This document shows positions 8,681-18,369 of a stretch of DNA of 51,151 nucleotides, in pieces (positions within the stretch are counted from its first letter, which is position 1; each line of letters starts with the position of its first letter). The stretch is from Sphingomonadaceae bacterium. Lineage in GTDB: Bacteria; Pseudomonadota; Alphaproteobacteria; Sphingomonadales; Sphingomonadaceae. The stretch lies in NCBI GenBank assembly GCA_903642255.1, contig CAHJWP010000002.1, forward strand, positions 1 to 51,151. The letters are read 5' to 3'. The notes beneath the pieces are model-generated. The model was given only the letters and a program-made list of their open reading frames with translations. It did not search any database and was not told where the DNA came from. Made by a program: the position numbers and the translations under genes.

Positions 8681-10230
8681 ACCCCGTGGTCGATGCGGTA
8701 GAGGATGCTTTCTCGATTGGCCCAGACCGGCACCATGCCCCAGGCCAGACGCGGATCGTACCGCGGCGGCTCGATCATCCAGACATAGTCGAATGCCGGG
8801 CGCGGAAAAAGGGTCAGCGCCTTGTCGACCGGCCGCCACCATTCGCCGTGACATTTGCGGTCGGTCACCACTTGCGACGGATCATGCGCGAACCGGCCGG
8901 CGGCGGCGTAGCGCGTCGTCAGCAATTGCGCGCCGGGCATCGACCATTGGTCGTTGGTGAACGCCAGCCGCCGCTCCAGCGCGATCGCGGGGACATGCTC
9001 CAGCCGGGTATAGGCCCAGTCGTCGCGGCACCGCCGCCCGACGAACGACACGAGCCGCGCGCCCCGGGGGACATGATCGAGCGCGGCGAGCGTCCGGTCG
9101 TAACTGCGCGAATAGATCATATAGCTGATGGTGGTGCCGCCCAGCCGCACGAGGAAGAACGCCAGTCCGACCACCGCGAGTATCTTCGCGCCGCGGATCG
9201 ACACGCCCGGCCGCGGCCGAAGCGCCACGATCGCAATTCCGATCGCGAACGGGGCAAGCCGCATATCGGCATAAGCCGAACCGAACACGACGCGCGGCAG
9301 CAGGAAGAACACCGCGAACAGGCAAAGCGCCGACAGCGCCAGATTGCGGGAATATCCGATCGTCCGGTCGCGAAGCCCGCGCACGAGGATGAGGTACAGG
9401 ATCATCGCCGACGCGAAATCGAACGCCAGCCAGCGGTCGCGCAGGACCATCGCGAGCCAGCCGAATTTCAAACGCCAGTCGAACCAGTCCCCCGTGACCC
9501 CGGTGACATGATCGCCCGAGCGCCAGAAGATCATCAGCGCCAGCGGCAGCGCGAGCGGCAGGCAACCGACCCCGGCGCGGACCCATGCCATGATCCAATG
9601 CTGCACCCCGCGCCCGGGCATCCGGTCGTGGCACCGGATCAGCTCCGCAGAAAAGGCGAGCACGCCCAGCACGCCCCAGCCGAAGGTATGGCAGAGCCAT
9701 AACAGGCACGACAGCGGCACGAACAAGCCCGCGCGAAAACCGGTGCGCCCGAGCCGCCCGAGCCGAAGCCACAGCGCGAACAGGTTGAGCGCCAGCCCCA
9801 TCGCCAGTGCGAAATTCACGAAACCGAACTGGACCGGGTAGCAATATGCGATCGGCAGCGCGAACAACGCGGTCGCCGGGATGCGGCCATGCACCTCGCG
9901 CGCGATCCACAGGAACCCGGTCACGATCAGCACGGGAATCGCGATCACGATCAGCTTGACCGCGAATTCGAGCCCGAAGACGCCGGCGAGCGGAATGACG
10001 AGCAGATCGATCCCCAGATTGCCGATCAGCGACCAGTGGAAATCATACCAGGTCGCGATCCAGGGATATTGCGTTCCGTCCAGTTGCACGCGGTAACGGC
10101 CGATATGCCCAGGCAGATCGACCAGCGGCGGGATCGTCGGCCACAGCAGCGGGATCGTCGAGACAAGCGCCGCCAGCGCGACGAACAGGCGCGTCTGCCA
10201 CCATCTCGGGCTGGAAGGGGTCGGCGGCAT
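8641..10230 (-). CDS. Polytopic membrane protein, unknown function
   Basis: 529-residue inner-membrane protein with about ten hydrophobic segments in the first 360 residues, followed by a soluble C-terminal part with Cys, Arg and Trp-rich stretches. An acidic residue in the first periplasmic loop (PPLVDLPGHIGRY) is reminiscent of GT-C glycosyltransferases, but the family is not certain. It has a neighbour of similar layout immediately upstream on the same strand, 68 bases away. The 3' end overlaps the FemAB-like gene by 40 bases. Confidence 0.75.
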   Translation of the reverse strand: MPPTPSSPRWWQTRLFVALAALVSTIPLLWPTIPPLVDLPGHIGRYRVQLDGTQYPWIATWYDFHWSLIGNLGIDLLVIPLAGVFGLEFAVKLIVIAIPVLIVTGFLWIAREVHGRIPATALFALPIAYCYPVQFGFVNFALAMGLALNLFALWLRLGRLGRTGFRAGLFVPLSCLLWLCHTFGWGVLGVLAFSAELIRCHDRMPGRGVQHWIMAWVRAGVGCLPLALPLALMIFWRSGDHVTGVTGDWFDWRLKFGWLAMVLRDRWLAFDFASAMILYLILVRGLRDRTIGYSRNLALSALCLFAVFFLLPRVVFGSAYADMRLAPFAIGIAIVALRPRPGVSIRGAKILAVVGLAFFLVRLGGTTISYMIYSRSYDRTLAALDHVPRGARLVSFVGRRCRDDWAYTRLEHVPAIALERRLAFTNDQWSMPGAQLLTTRYAAAGRFAHDPSQVVTDRKCHGEWWRPVDKALTLFPRPAFDYVWMIEPPRYDPRLAWGMVPVWANRESILYRIDHGVQPPRLNGVSPSR

Positions 10231-10298
10231 CGCCTTTGCCTAGCGCGCGCGGGCCGCGCCGGGCAAGCGGCACGTCGCACGCGGCGCTCGGTTCGTCG

Positions 10299-11975
10299 CT
10301 AACGCACGCGCAGCAGACGCGCGCCATCGGGCAAAGCAGCGATGGTCGCAACGCCCGGGACCGGCCCGTGGGCGATCGCGGAGGCCATCGCACCGGCGGG
10401 CATGTCCGCGCAGGCGACGACATAGTCGACGTGCCAATGTCGGGCGATCGCCATCGCCCGCACCGGGCCGCCGCCGTAGAAGGCGAACATCGCCAGATTG
10501 CCCGGACCGTTCCGGTGATAGGGTGCGGCGATCAGCCGGTGCCGTGTCGCGCCGATCGCATAGGCACCCGCGTCGATCGGTGCCATCACGGTACCAGGCG
10601 GCAGCGCGGCGAGCCGCGACAGCAACGCCGCGCTCGCACAATCGCCACGTGGTGCGGCGCGCGGCGGGACGGCGCGGCGGACCGGGAGGGCCTGCGCGGC
10701 GATCGGGTAGAGCATCCCCGCCGAAACCAGCCACGCCGCCGCCAGCCGCAATCCGCCCGCGCGGCGCGCCGCCGCGATCGTCACCGCCAGCGAGGGCGCG
10801 GCCAGCATCGCGCCGGCATAGGCACCGCGCAATTGAACCGTCGTAATCGCGAACGCGGCGATCTGGACGACCAGCAGCGCGGTCCATCCCGGTGCCTTCG
10901 TACGCACCTGCGACAGCGTCGCGGCGATCCCCGTCACCGACAGCCCGACATAACCGATCGCGACGCCCGGATCGGCGGCGAACAGCGACTGCGCCTCCGC
11001 GACATGCGCGAGCCAGATCCGTGCGAGCGCCGGATCGACCGCGCCATAGGGCGACAGGCACCGCGGCACGACGACGATCGCCGCGAGCACGGTCGCGCCG
11101 CCGACGAGTCCGGCTGCGACCAACCGCGTCGGGATCGCGGCGCGTGGCAGGCCCGCCAGGACCAGCATCCCGGCACTGCCGATCATGCCCGCGCGCCAGG
11201 CATCGAGCGTGAAACCGTCGCAGGCCGGATAGGCGAACGCGTCGCTGGCGAACACACCGCGCGCCGCGCACAGCCCGGCACCGGCACCGATCGCCAGCCC
11301 GATCAGCCGGTTACGCGCCCCGGGCGCGTCGGCGATCCACGCCGCCACCACGACCCCGCCGATCGCGAGGAACAGCGGCGCGGTCTCCAGCCCGACCGCC
11401 ATGCTCGCCGCCGCCGCCAGCCCTATCGCCGCGCCCCGCGCGCGCGTCGGGCTGCCGAGCAGCGCCAGTACCGCGCCGAGCAGGAACACGACCTGCAATC
11501 CATGGTGATCGATCCGCCCCGGCAGGAAGACCGTCGTCGTCGGATACGCGATCGCGGCGACCAGCGTCGCGGTGGATGCGGGTGCGGTCAGCGCCCGCGC
11601 GATCCGTGCGACCAGCGACAATGCGGCGGCGAACAGCAGCAGCGGCCAGACGATCACCGTCGCCAGTTCCGCCGCATGCCGGCCGAACAACGGTGTCAGT
11701 CCGACGATCCCCGCCGCCGGCACCAGATCGGCAAGCCGCGACCAGTGCATCTCCAGGCCCGTGCCGAGCCGGTGCTGCGCGACATCGCGAAACGCCTGTC
11801 CGTCGATCCAGTCGCGGACCTGCTGCAAGCGCATGACGTCGTCGGTATCGGGCAGGTGCAACATGGACAGCGCCGGCCACCCCCGCAGGGTCCAGACCGC
11901 GCCCAGCGCCCCCGCCAGCAGCGCGGCGACGCCTGCGTCCTTCGCCACCGTAGATCGTGCATCCTCACTCATCAC
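10299..11975 (-). CDS. Polytopic membrane protein, GT-C glycosyltransferase-like
   Basis: 558-residue inner-membrane protein with a dozen or so hydrophobic segments. The first loop reads LPDTDDVMRLQQVRDWIDG, with the paired acidic residues typical of the GT-C superfamily (lipid-linked sugar donors, catalysis at the periplasmic face). A distal soluble domain begins near residue 430 and includes CADMPAGAMAS. The substrate is not predictable. It probably forms an operon with the membrane protein downstream. The start at 11975 is doubled (ATGATG), with the second Met equally possible. Confidence 0.78.
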   Translation of the reverse strand: MMSEDARSTVAKDAGVAALLAGALGAVWTLRGWPALSMLHLPDTDDVMRLQQVRDWIDGQAFRDVAQHRLGTGLEMHWSRLADLVPAAGIVGLTPLFGRHAAELATVIVWPLLLFAAALSLVARIARALTAPASTATLVAAIAYPTTTVFLPGRIDHHGLQVVFLLGAVLALLGSPTRARGAAIGLAAAASMAVGLETAPLFLAIGGVVVAAWIADAPGARNRLIGLAIGAGAGLCAARGVFASDAFAYPACDGFTLDAWRAGMIGSAGMLVLAGLPRAAIPTRLVAAGLVGGATVLAAIVVVPRCLSPYGAVDPALARIWLAHVAEAQSLFAADPGVAIGYVGLSVTGIAATLSQVRTKAPGWTALLVVQIAAFAITTVQLRGAYAGAMLAAPSLAVTIAAARRAGGLRLAAAWLVSAGMLYPIAAQALPVRRAVPPRAAPRGDCASAALLSRLAALPPGTVMAPIDAGAYAIGATRHRLIAAPYHRNGPGNLAMFAFYGGGPVRAMAIARHWHVDYVVACADMPAGAMASAIAHGPVPGVATIAALPDGARLLRVR

Positions 11976-12039
11976 GCGGCAATAGCCGTTCCGCGGTTAA
12001 GGTCGGGTATGAGAGGAGCAGAAGAACGCCTCGCCTTTA

Positions 12040-12145
12040 CCCCTCCCCGGCGAAGGCCGGGGCCCGGCAGCGCGCTTTACGCGACGGCGGGCGCTCTCTG
12101 GCGCATCGACCCCGGCAACTGGGCCCCGCCTTCGCCGGGGAGGGG
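12040..12145. repeat. Interspersed repeat, type II, with 18-bp inverted arms
   Basis: CCCCTCCCCGGCGAAGGC at 12040-12057 is repeated exactly as its reverse complement at 12128-12145. The structure sits between the core membrane-protein gene and the Tn7-like element, so it probably marks the last chromosomal sequence before the element. This repeat type is common in sphingomonad intergenic regions. Confidence 0.85.
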
Positions 12146-12164
12146 TTGGAAGGGTGTAAGATCA

Positions 12165-12204
12165 CTCCGGCACGATAACATTGTCACAACTTTTCGTGCC
12201 GGAG
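12165..12204. repeat. 11-bp inverted repeat, possible element end or TnsB site
   Basis: CTCCGGCACGA (12165-12175) and TCGTGCCGGAG (12194-12204) are perfect inverted copies separated by 18 bases that contain the small palindrome TTGTCACAA. It lies just beyond the 3' end of the tniQ-like gene, where the left end of the element is expected. A TGT at 12155 could be the terminal triplet. The alternative is a tniQ terminator, but the loop is long and there is no T-run. Confidence 0.6.
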
Positions 12205-12210
12205 AAATCC

Positions 12211-12247
12211 CCCGGGATATCCCCTTCGAGCTACATCTCGATCAGCG
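12211..12247. repeat. 37-bp partial copy of a tniQ-internal segment
   Basis: 29 of 37 bases match 12750-12786, which lies inside the tniQ-like gene and there encodes LTENRIEGDIPGN. In one minus-strand frame the outer copy reads LIEM, a stop, then LEGDIPGD. It may be a remnant of a second tniQ end or a repeated protein-binding sequence. Confidence 0.6.
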
Positions 12248-14158
12248 CGAAAGCAGCAAGTGCACACCCTTCCTGTCGACCGCGGCGCGGCACCAGCCGC
12301 CATGCAGGCGCGGTACGCCTGCAGCCCCCAGTATGTGATCCCATCGCCGACCACTCGTCGTGGAGAGAAGTGCTAGCTCCTTCGTGAAGATGATCTGCGT
12401 CGATAGCTTCCGCAGGCTGATGCGATCTACGCCCTTGCCCCGTCGGGTTTTCATGACCGGCAAGCCTGCGGAAACCGCCGCTGCGTTTCCCTCCTGGGCA
12501 TCGCAGCCGAGAACATCCGAAGTGTCGCGTAGGGCGATGAGATCGGTATTGAGTGGATCTGCCTTCAGGTCGGTCGGGGGTTCGCCCCAGGCGGCGAGCG
12601 AAAGCGGATCGACATGGATGGTCCGGCCGGTAGGAACAGGACCCTTCACCCGAAATGGAATCTCGCCATCACTGAGCGCATGGATGACGCGTCCCCACGG
12701 TTTCTCTCCCTGGAATTGCGCCATGGCTCGCCGTAGGGGCATCCAGTTTCCCGGGATATCACCTTCGATACGGTTCTCGGTCAGCGACCTCGCCAGTCTG
12801 TCCGCGCTCGCCTTGCCGACTTGAGGGCCCCGCAGGATGATCACGCCGGGATCGTCGATGACATCGAGCACGCCGCGGATGGCTAGCTGACCTACCGCGT
12901 AGACCGGAATGTCGAATCGGACGGCGATCGTTCCGTCGGCATCGCAATCTGCGAGCCTCGCTCGCAAACGGTCTACGTCATCGGCATCGTACCGAGCGCG
13001 TGTCCGTTGACCACTTGGAATCTCGTCGAACCCGATGACCTTGCCGTCGCGCAACGCCTTCAGCTTCGCACCGCAGGTCCACAATATGTCGTTCACGCTC
13101 TTCGCCAGATAGTAACGCTGACCCGTGGAAAGTGCATCTGCGATGCCCGAGTTCAATTTGGGAAACGCTGTCGCGATCACGTTCCTGCCCTCTTCGTCCG
13201 ACGAGGCGCCCGCGGCCACCCAGCGGACATCTGCGATCAGTTGCTGATACGCCTTCCGTTCGCCAGCGATCTCCGTCTCGCGAGCTTCCACATAGGCTCG
13301 CAGGCCGTTCGGCCAATCGGACAGCATTTCCATCCCGCGGCATACGACGTCCGTTATCGTCGTCGAGTCGTGTTCGAACAGGCCGTTCTTGCCGCCGTTA
13401 TAAATCCAGACATCCCGGCACCTCATGCCGATGCGCAACGCCATACCGACGAGTGTGGATCGCGAAAACCCGCGGAGAGCGTCGGGCAGTCCCGAGACGA
13501 CTTGTCGTGCGGTGACGCCATTCGACGATACGAGTCGTGCGAAGTCGCGATAGGGCTCCACCATCCGTGCCGGGAGCATTGGTTCCGGGGACGGTGGCAC
13601 CGGCCTTCCGCATTTGTCGCAGTTCATCATGCCCCGCGCGTACATCCATCCGAGCGGACCGCATATCGGACAGGATTGCACGAGCAGTTCGAGGCTTTCG
13701 GGGCAGTATGGGAGCATGCGGTTAAGCCAGGCGCCTCGGTGATAGTCGTGGCTGGCTAGGGAGCGGGGACCGATCCTGCGGACCGTGAGATCGATGGCGC
13801 CGCGGGAGACCACGAGGTCGCCCAGGAGGATCTTGTTATGGCGGTCCGGGTGCGCACGGTATCCGACCGTCGCCACCGCTGTAGCGCTGCACCGCATGAC
13901 GCGGGCCATTGTCGCGAATTGTCGGTCGTCGCCGATCTGGAGGTTGCCGATGTACCTGGTCGGGAGATCGGCGCCCTTGGCGGCGACATCGAGGTGCGTG
14001 ACGCCACTTGCGTCGCAGGCTTCCGCGAATGCACCGATCGCGCTGCCGCCCGCGACCGGGACGTAGGAGAGCCGCAGACGCTTAATACCGGAACGGCCCA
14101 TCTCCTCACCATCGGCTTCTGCGATGGACATAGATTCCGGGACCGGGTGTCCGGTCAT
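12242..14158 (-). CDS. tniQ: TniQ/TnsD-like target-selection protein
   Basis: Predicted target-site selector of a Tn7-like transposon, expected to bind DNA and recruit the TnsC ATPase. A zinc-binding cluster typical of TniQ lies at about residues 152-183 (YCPESL, CPICG, CDKCG). The long C-terminal half (to residue 638) resembles the DNA-binding extension of TnsD-type proteins. The ATG at 14158 overlaps the tnsC stop (ATGA); an upstream in-frame ATG at 14197 would bury it further in tnsC. It is the last gene of a four- or five-gene leftward operon. Assignment rests on the zinc cluster and the gene order more than on overall sequence. Confidence 0.8.
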   Translation of the reverse strand: MTGHPVPESMSIAEADGEEMGRSGIKRLRLSYVPVAGGSAIGAFAEACDASGVTHLDVAAKGADLPTRYIGNLQIGDDRQFATMARVMRCSATAVATVGYRAHPDRHNKILLGDLVVSRGAIDLTVRRIGPRSLASHDYHRGAWLNRMLPYCPESLELLVQSCPICGPLGWMYARGMMNCDKCGRPVPPSPEPMLPARMVEPYRDFARLVSSNGVTARQVVSGLPDALRGFSRSTLVGMALRIGMRCRDVWIYNGGKNGLFEHDSTTITDVVCRGMEMLSDWPNGLRAYVEARETEIAGERKAYQQLIADVRWVAAGASSDEEGRNVIATAFPKLNSGIADALSTGQRYYLAKSVNDILWTCGAKLKALRDGKVIGFDEIPSGQRTRARYDADDVDRLRARLADCDADGTIAVRFDIPVYAVGQLAIRGVLDVIDDPGVIILRGPQVGKASADRLARSLTENRIEGDIPGNWMPLRRAMAQFQGEKPWGRVIHALSDGEIPFRVKGPVPTGRTIHVDPLSLAAWGEPPTDLKADPLNTDLIALRDTSDVLGCDAQEGNAAAVSAGLPVMKTRRGKGVDRISLRKLSTQIIFTKELALLSTTSGRRWDHILGAAGVPRLHGGWCRAAVDRKGVHLLLSR

Positions 14159-15171
14159 GGCGTTCCCCTTCTCGAGAAGGGATCCCGGTGGATCCATTTC
14201 AGTCCAATCGCGAACTCGCGCGTTGCGACGCTCAGATCATGCGCCTCGACTACGGGGGATCCGCGCAGGATTGCATTGCGGGCTGCCTCTTCCACGACGC
14301 GGCAGACCCGCCCGACGTGTCCTCCGCTCACATGCGCCAGGGGCGTCCGCAGTCCTCGCTTGCCCAGACCGCTCGGGCGATCGAGCAAGCCTGCATTGAC
14401 GAGATCGGCGTCAAGTTGAACGCAAAATTTCATCAGTATCTTCGCGTCCGCTATGCTCCCGGCGTAGTCGAGAGGCTTGAGCTTCAGCGGGGTGCTGAGC
14501 CGCGTCGCGAACTTATCGTTCTTATCGAACAATTTATCGGCATCTTCGTCGCCCACGAGTATCAATGGCAAGATCCCTCGGTTGAGGAACGTTTTGAAAC
14601 GGTCAGTGACTTCCTTTGCATCGGTGGTCTTGCGATCAAGGTGCTGCACCTCATCGCATATGATACCTTTTACGTTGAGCGCTTTTCCTAGTTTGTTGAT
14701 CCGCTCTTCAAGATCGTCCAATGTTTCCCTCTTGTCGTTCCAGTGGTCATCACCCATCAAGCGAAGAATTTGCCGGAAAAAAGCGTAAACCGTCGTCGTC
14801 TTGTCGAGTTCGACGCAGAGCAGTTCGTACGGATTTGGAGCCAACCCCTGCTCGGCACGCAGCTTCCTCATTACTTCGAGCAGCCGTTCGATCATGCGCG
14901 ACTTGCCGGCGTTGCTGTATTCGGATAGGCGGCGGCCGTTCATGCTCCTGCCCCGCAGCTTCTGAACTCCGTTTAAGTAGCTTACGAGCTGTTTGACAAG
15001 TTTCTCCTGCGGCTCGTGTTCGATCCAGTTCGTCTTGAAGAACTCTTCGAGCCGTTCTGCGCGTGCGAGCCGGTCTTGGTTCGACCAGTCCGGCACGGCA
15101 TCTCCCAATATGTGCTTCGGTTGCACACCGTAGGGGTCGAGCGGCTCGGAAGGCGTTGTTTCATTCGGCAT
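14155..15171 (-). CDS. tniB: TnsC/TniB-like AAA+ ATPase
   Basis: ATP-dependent regulator that links target selection to the transposase. Walker A is the TniB-type variant SNAGKSRM (Lys90, Ser91) and Walker B is GIICDEVQHL (Asp173, Glu174); a sensor-1-like stretch is LPLILVGDEDA. The chosen start, ATG at 15171, lies inside the last codons of tnsB and has GAAGGCG upstream; 15177 is an alternative. The frame is open to 15366, but that part only overlaps tnsB. The product is 338 residues, normal for the family. The stop overlaps the tniQ start. Confidence 0.92.
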   Translation of the reverse strand: MPNETTPSEPLDPYGVQPKHILGDAVPDWSNQDRLARAERLEEFFKTNWIEHEPQEKLVKQLVSYLNGVQKLRGRSMNGRRLSEYSNAGKSRMIERLLEVMRKLRAEQGLAPNPYELLCVELDKTTTVYAFFRQILRLMGDDHWNDKRETLDDLEERINKLGKALNVKGIICDEVQHLDRKTTDAKEVTDRFKTFLNRGILPLILVGDEDADKLFDKNDKFATRLSTPLKLKPLDYAGSIADAKILMKFCVQLDADLVNAGLLDRPSGLGKRGLRTPLAHVSGGHVGRVCRVVEEAARNAILRGSPVVEAHDLSVATREFAIGLKWIHRDPFSRRGTP

Positions 15172-17389
15172 CGTCATCGCCTTCTTCACCCCAGTCGATG
15201 CCATCGTCCGCATCGTCTGCTTCCTCCGAGCCGGAATGACCCGCCCCCGATCCATGTTCGTCTTCGGGTTCGTGCGCGCCCGATACGACCTGCGGATGCT
15301 GACCCGTCCAGTCTCCGATAGGGGTGATGGGCCCGCGAACCACTTTGTCGACGTCCTTCTCAGCATGCGATTGCAGCGGACCTTTGGGGATGCCGTCGCG
15401 ATCTCGTCCCTGGCTCACCACCGCCTCCTCGATCCTGAAAGCGGCGAAGTCGGTCATGTCGGAAGTTTCTCGGACATGTCCTCCACGCACGCGGATGCGT
15501 CCGGCCTCGATGACGGCCGCCGCCTTCTTCGCGATTTGGAATGGTTTGTTGTGCAGGTCCTCCCATGCGCGTTGCAGTCGAGTGCCTCGGACAAGGGCGT
15601 TCTCCTCGTCCGTCGGTGCGCCCGTGGCGCCGGCGCGCTGGGCCTGCACGTGGAAGTTGTGTTCGTATCGCGTAAGATGTGTCGTATAGTCCGGATCGGT
15701 GGACCACATCGGGACGAAGTCGTTGTTCGCCTCATCCAGGATCTCGATCATGTCGAGGTTCCAGTCGTAAACCTTCATCCAGACATCGCAACGGGCGGTG
15801 CCGGTCAGGCGCTTCGTGAACGCCTGGGCTGCCAGGTTCTCTGAAAGCGTGTTCGTGACGCCCGTGCGATTCCAACGATATCGGATCCCGTCGAAGAAGG
15901 CGCCGTCGGTGGTGAGCACGCCTCTCACGGTGCGCGCCAGGTTTCGGCGTACCTCTTTCGGATCGTTGAACCGGATCCGATTGATGGCTGCATGTTCCAG
16001 CATCACGTCATTGGGTGTGCGTCCGCCGAGGGCGTCATGACCGGTATCGTTCCATTCCAGACGGAGCTGCTCGTACCTCCAGGAGATGCTGTCCCGGGAC
16101 ATCGTCGCTTCGGTCATAGGATCGCGCCTGAACGAACGGCGCCGGCTACGAGGCGATAGCACCGTCCCTGGTTCTCCTTCCATCCTGCCCTTCACCCACC
16201 CGAAATAGGCCTCGACGTCCGACTTCTCGTTCGGGCCATACTTCTTCGCCAACTCCACCTTGCCAATGACCGTAGTCAGGTTGCTGATCGCAGTTGGCGG
16301 AAGGATGGCTTTTTCGTTGTCCCCGCGGAGGCGTCCTATCCGGCCCGAACACATAACGAGCGCGGGGTTGGACTTGAGTGTCTCGTCGTCGAGTAACGGC
16401 GGCGTCAGCGCGTTCATGAGTGCCAGCATGCCCATTTCGCTTCTATACGGACCGGCGAATGGCGGGGCTGGGAACGCGAAGAGCGAGAAGGAATCGATCA
16501 GCTGCACCACCTTCATCTTGGCGCAGACGATTTCTGCATCATCCGAGAACCGGCATACCTGGCGGAATTCCGTGCCGTCGATGAAGACCAGGTCGAAAGG
16601 GCGTCGCCCTCTGCTCATCTCGCCCGATCCGACGAAATGACGATCCGCCTGCTCCTTGCCGAACTTCGTTTCCCACGTCTGCTTGCATTCGTTCGCGTTG
16701 ATCCGGTTGATGACGGTCGTCTTGGTCGGCGCCTTGTCGCCGATGTCCTCGACGCCCTGGGCCTTCAGGCCGTGCCATGCCGTCGTGACGAGGGCGTTCG
16801 CGTCCATCTTCTGCAGCGCCTCGACCGACCAGAAGAGCGCCATGGACTGGTGGACGAGCCTGTCGGCGATGCACGGGAGTGGGGAACTCCCGGATTGGCG
16901 GCCGCTGCGATTCCGCATCGCGCCGATCCGGGCCCCATGGTCCTCGAGATTGGACATCCAGCGGATGAGCGAGCGGCCGCAGATCGGACCGAACCCGTCC
17001 GGTATTCGCTCCGCGGCGAATGCTTCGAGCGTCGCGGCGTTGCGCGGCTTGCCAGCGGCGAGTGCGGCGATGGCGAGGTCGTACTTCAGGACCGAGCGGG
17101 GTTCCTGGATCAGGCAAGTGGCCCGGTCCATCTTGAGAAACCGGGCCCGCCATTCGCCAAGCGCCGCCTCGGCGGCGGTTTCCTCGTACACGTCGCCGTT
17201 GGCGAAGTTGCGCGCCAGCCATAGGAATGTGGGCCGGACGCGGACACTGTCGTCCGTCACGAAGTACTCGTCTTGCGTTCCCTCAACGACGAACCTGGCG
17301 ACGAAGTCGTCGATCCATTCGACGAAGACGATCCGCGTCCCGAGATGATTGAAGACCGTCCCGTGCGGGATTACGGGCACCATTTTCAT
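15161..17389 (-). CDS. tnsB: TnsB/TniA-like DDE transposase
   Basis: Retroviral-integrase-type transposase that cuts and joins the 3' ends of the element. The catalytic triad is visible: Asp271 in LVFIDGTEF, Asp357 in LRGDNEKA and Glu393 in SDVEAYFGWVK. N-terminal HTH regions precede the core, and a Mu-type beta-barrel follows (RGVLTTDGAFFDGIRYRW). The C-terminal 60 residues are acidic and probably contact TnsC. At 742 residues it is of normal size for TnsB. ATGA overlap with tnsA upstream and a 10-base overlap with tnsC downstream show tight translational coupling. It appears catalytically intact. Confidence 0.94.
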   Translation of the reverse strand: MKMVPVIPHGTVFNHLGTRIVFVEWIDDFVARFVVEGTQDEYFVTDDSVRVRPTFLWLARNFANGDVYEETAAEAALGEWRARFLKMDRATCLIQEPRSVLKYDLAIAALAAGKPRNAATLEAFAAERIPDGFGPICGRSLIRWMSNLEDHGARIGAMRNRSGRQSGSSPLPCIADRLVHQSMALFWSVEALQKMDANALVTTAWHGLKAQGVEDIGDKAPTKTTVINRINANECKQTWETKFGKEQADRHFVGSGEMSRGRRPFDLVFIDGTEFRQVCRFSDDAEIVCAKMKVVQLIDSFSLFAFPAPPFAGPYRSEMGMLALMNALTPPLLDDETLKSNPALVMCSGRIGRLRGDNEKAILPPTAISNLTTVIGKVELAKKYGPNEKSDVEAYFGWVKGRMEGEPGTVLSPRSRRRSFRRDPMTEATMSRDSISWRYEQLRLEWNDTGHDALGGRTPNDVMLEHAAINRIRFNDPKEVRRNLARTVRGVLTTDGAFFDGIRYRWNRTGVTNTLSENLAAQAFTKRLTGTARCDVWMKVYDWNLDMIEILDEANNDFVPMWSTDPDYTTHLTRYEHNFHVQAQRAGATGAPTDEENALVRGTRLQRAWEDLHNKPFQIAKKAAAVIEAGRIRVRGGHVRETSDMTDFAAFRIEEAVVSQGRDRDGIPKGPLQSHAEKDVDKVVRGPITPIGDWTGQHPQVVSGAHEPEDEHGSGAGHSGSEEADDADDGIDWGEEGDDDAE

Positions 17390-18369
17390 GCGGCGACCTT
17401 TTCGACGAACTTTGAGAGCAATGCTCGCAACGCGAAGGCCTCGGCCGGACGCGGCGCAGTCACGGGCGTGGCGCCGTGGGGCTCTCTCGTTAGGCTGAAG
17501 GACACGACGCGCCGCATCAGCATCGCATAGAGCTTGTCGACAGCGTCGGCCCGTACGGCACCGATTACCGCCACGGCATCAGCGTAGCGCGCACAGCCTC
17601 CCGATGCCGTGATCATGGCGCGCACGGCGGCGGCCTCCGCGGGATTGACCGGCGTCAGGCGCGCATTCATCGCGATCGCATGAGCGGCGAGCGCGTCCTC
17701 CTGGCGGTAGGGCATGCCCTTGATGCGCAATAGGCGCGGGATGCCGATCGAACCCAGGGCAAGATCGATCCGATCAAGGGGACGCTTTATGGCTGGCGCA
17801 TCGAACCAGGTTTCGTCGGACTTTATCTCACCAAAACGGACGCTGTTGTCCTCAAACTCAATGCAGATGTCGGGATATTTGTGAATGAGACGCCCGTCAT
17901 CTCGACGAAACGTCATGTCTATCGGCTGCATCTGGAAGTTGAGACAGGTGGTACTCATTTCCAGCCGGTCGGCGACCGCCGGTTCGTTCGGGCCGTCGAG
18001 GAACTGCGTGCGATGCGTTTTCGCGAAGAACCCCGCGGAGGTACCGAACGACTGACTGTAGTTCATGCTCGTTCTGACGTGGCCGAGATCGTCGGCGGCG
18101 CGGATACTAACCAGCGTCCAGCGCGCTGGATCGATCGACCGATCGATCGACGGATCCTCGAGCAGACGCTTCGGTACGGGCTTAACCGGATGACGCGGGG
18201 GACGGCGCGTCGGATTCCAACCGATGGGCGGACGACGGTCCTTGTCCAATCCATCCGCCAGGTGCGGCACCATCGTTGCGTCAATGGTCACATTTGTGCC
18301 GGCGAACTGTTCGTCACCGGATTCATCGCCGTCATCCGACGCGACGGGTGTCCCGACGTCACGCAGCAT
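17386..18369 (-). CDS. tnsA: TnsA-like heteromeric transposase endonuclease subunit
   Basis: Restriction-enzyme-fold nuclease that cuts the 5' ends of a Tn7-like element, allowing cut-and-paste movement. The core reads HKYPDICIEFEDNSVRFGEIKSD, giving Asp167 in the PD motif and Glu181-x-Lys183, with an upstream Glu in the NEPAVADRLE helix. A further 140 residues match the TnsC-contacting C-terminal domain in position. Length is 327 residues. Its ATG overlaps the stop of the preceding TnsA-like gene (TAATG), and its stop overlaps the tnsB start (ATGA). Confidence 0.85.
   Translation of the reverse strand: MLRDVGTPVASDDGDESGDEQFAGTNVTIDATMVPHLADGLDKDRRPPIGWNPTRRPPRHPVKPVPKRLLEDPSIDRSIDPARWTLVSIRAADDLGHVRTSMNYSQSFGTSAGFFAKTHRTQFLDGPNEPAVADRLEMSTTCLNFQMQPIDMTFRRDDGRLIHKYPDICIEFEDNSVRFGEIKSDETWFDAPAIKRPLDRIDLALGSIGIPRLLRIKGMPYRQEDALAAHAIAMNARLTPVNPAEAAAVRAMITASGGCARYADAVAVIGAVRADAVDKLYAMLMRRVVSFSLTREPHGATPVTAPRPAEAFALRALLSKFVEKVAA

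Noticed and set aside
10236-12338. 700-codon open frame on the plus strand
   Set aside because: Antisense to two membrane-protein regions; Arg/Gln/Asp-rich low-complexity translation and no ribosome-binding site.
15019-15032. GTTC-N6-GTTC near the tnsC start
   Set aside because: The spacing is six, not seven, and it lies inside coding sequence; not a LexA site.
14155-18369. Tn5053/Tn402-type (tniABQR) transposon
   Set aside because: A TnsA-like nuclease is present, no resolvase (tniR) was seen, and tniQ is long, so Tn7-like fits better.
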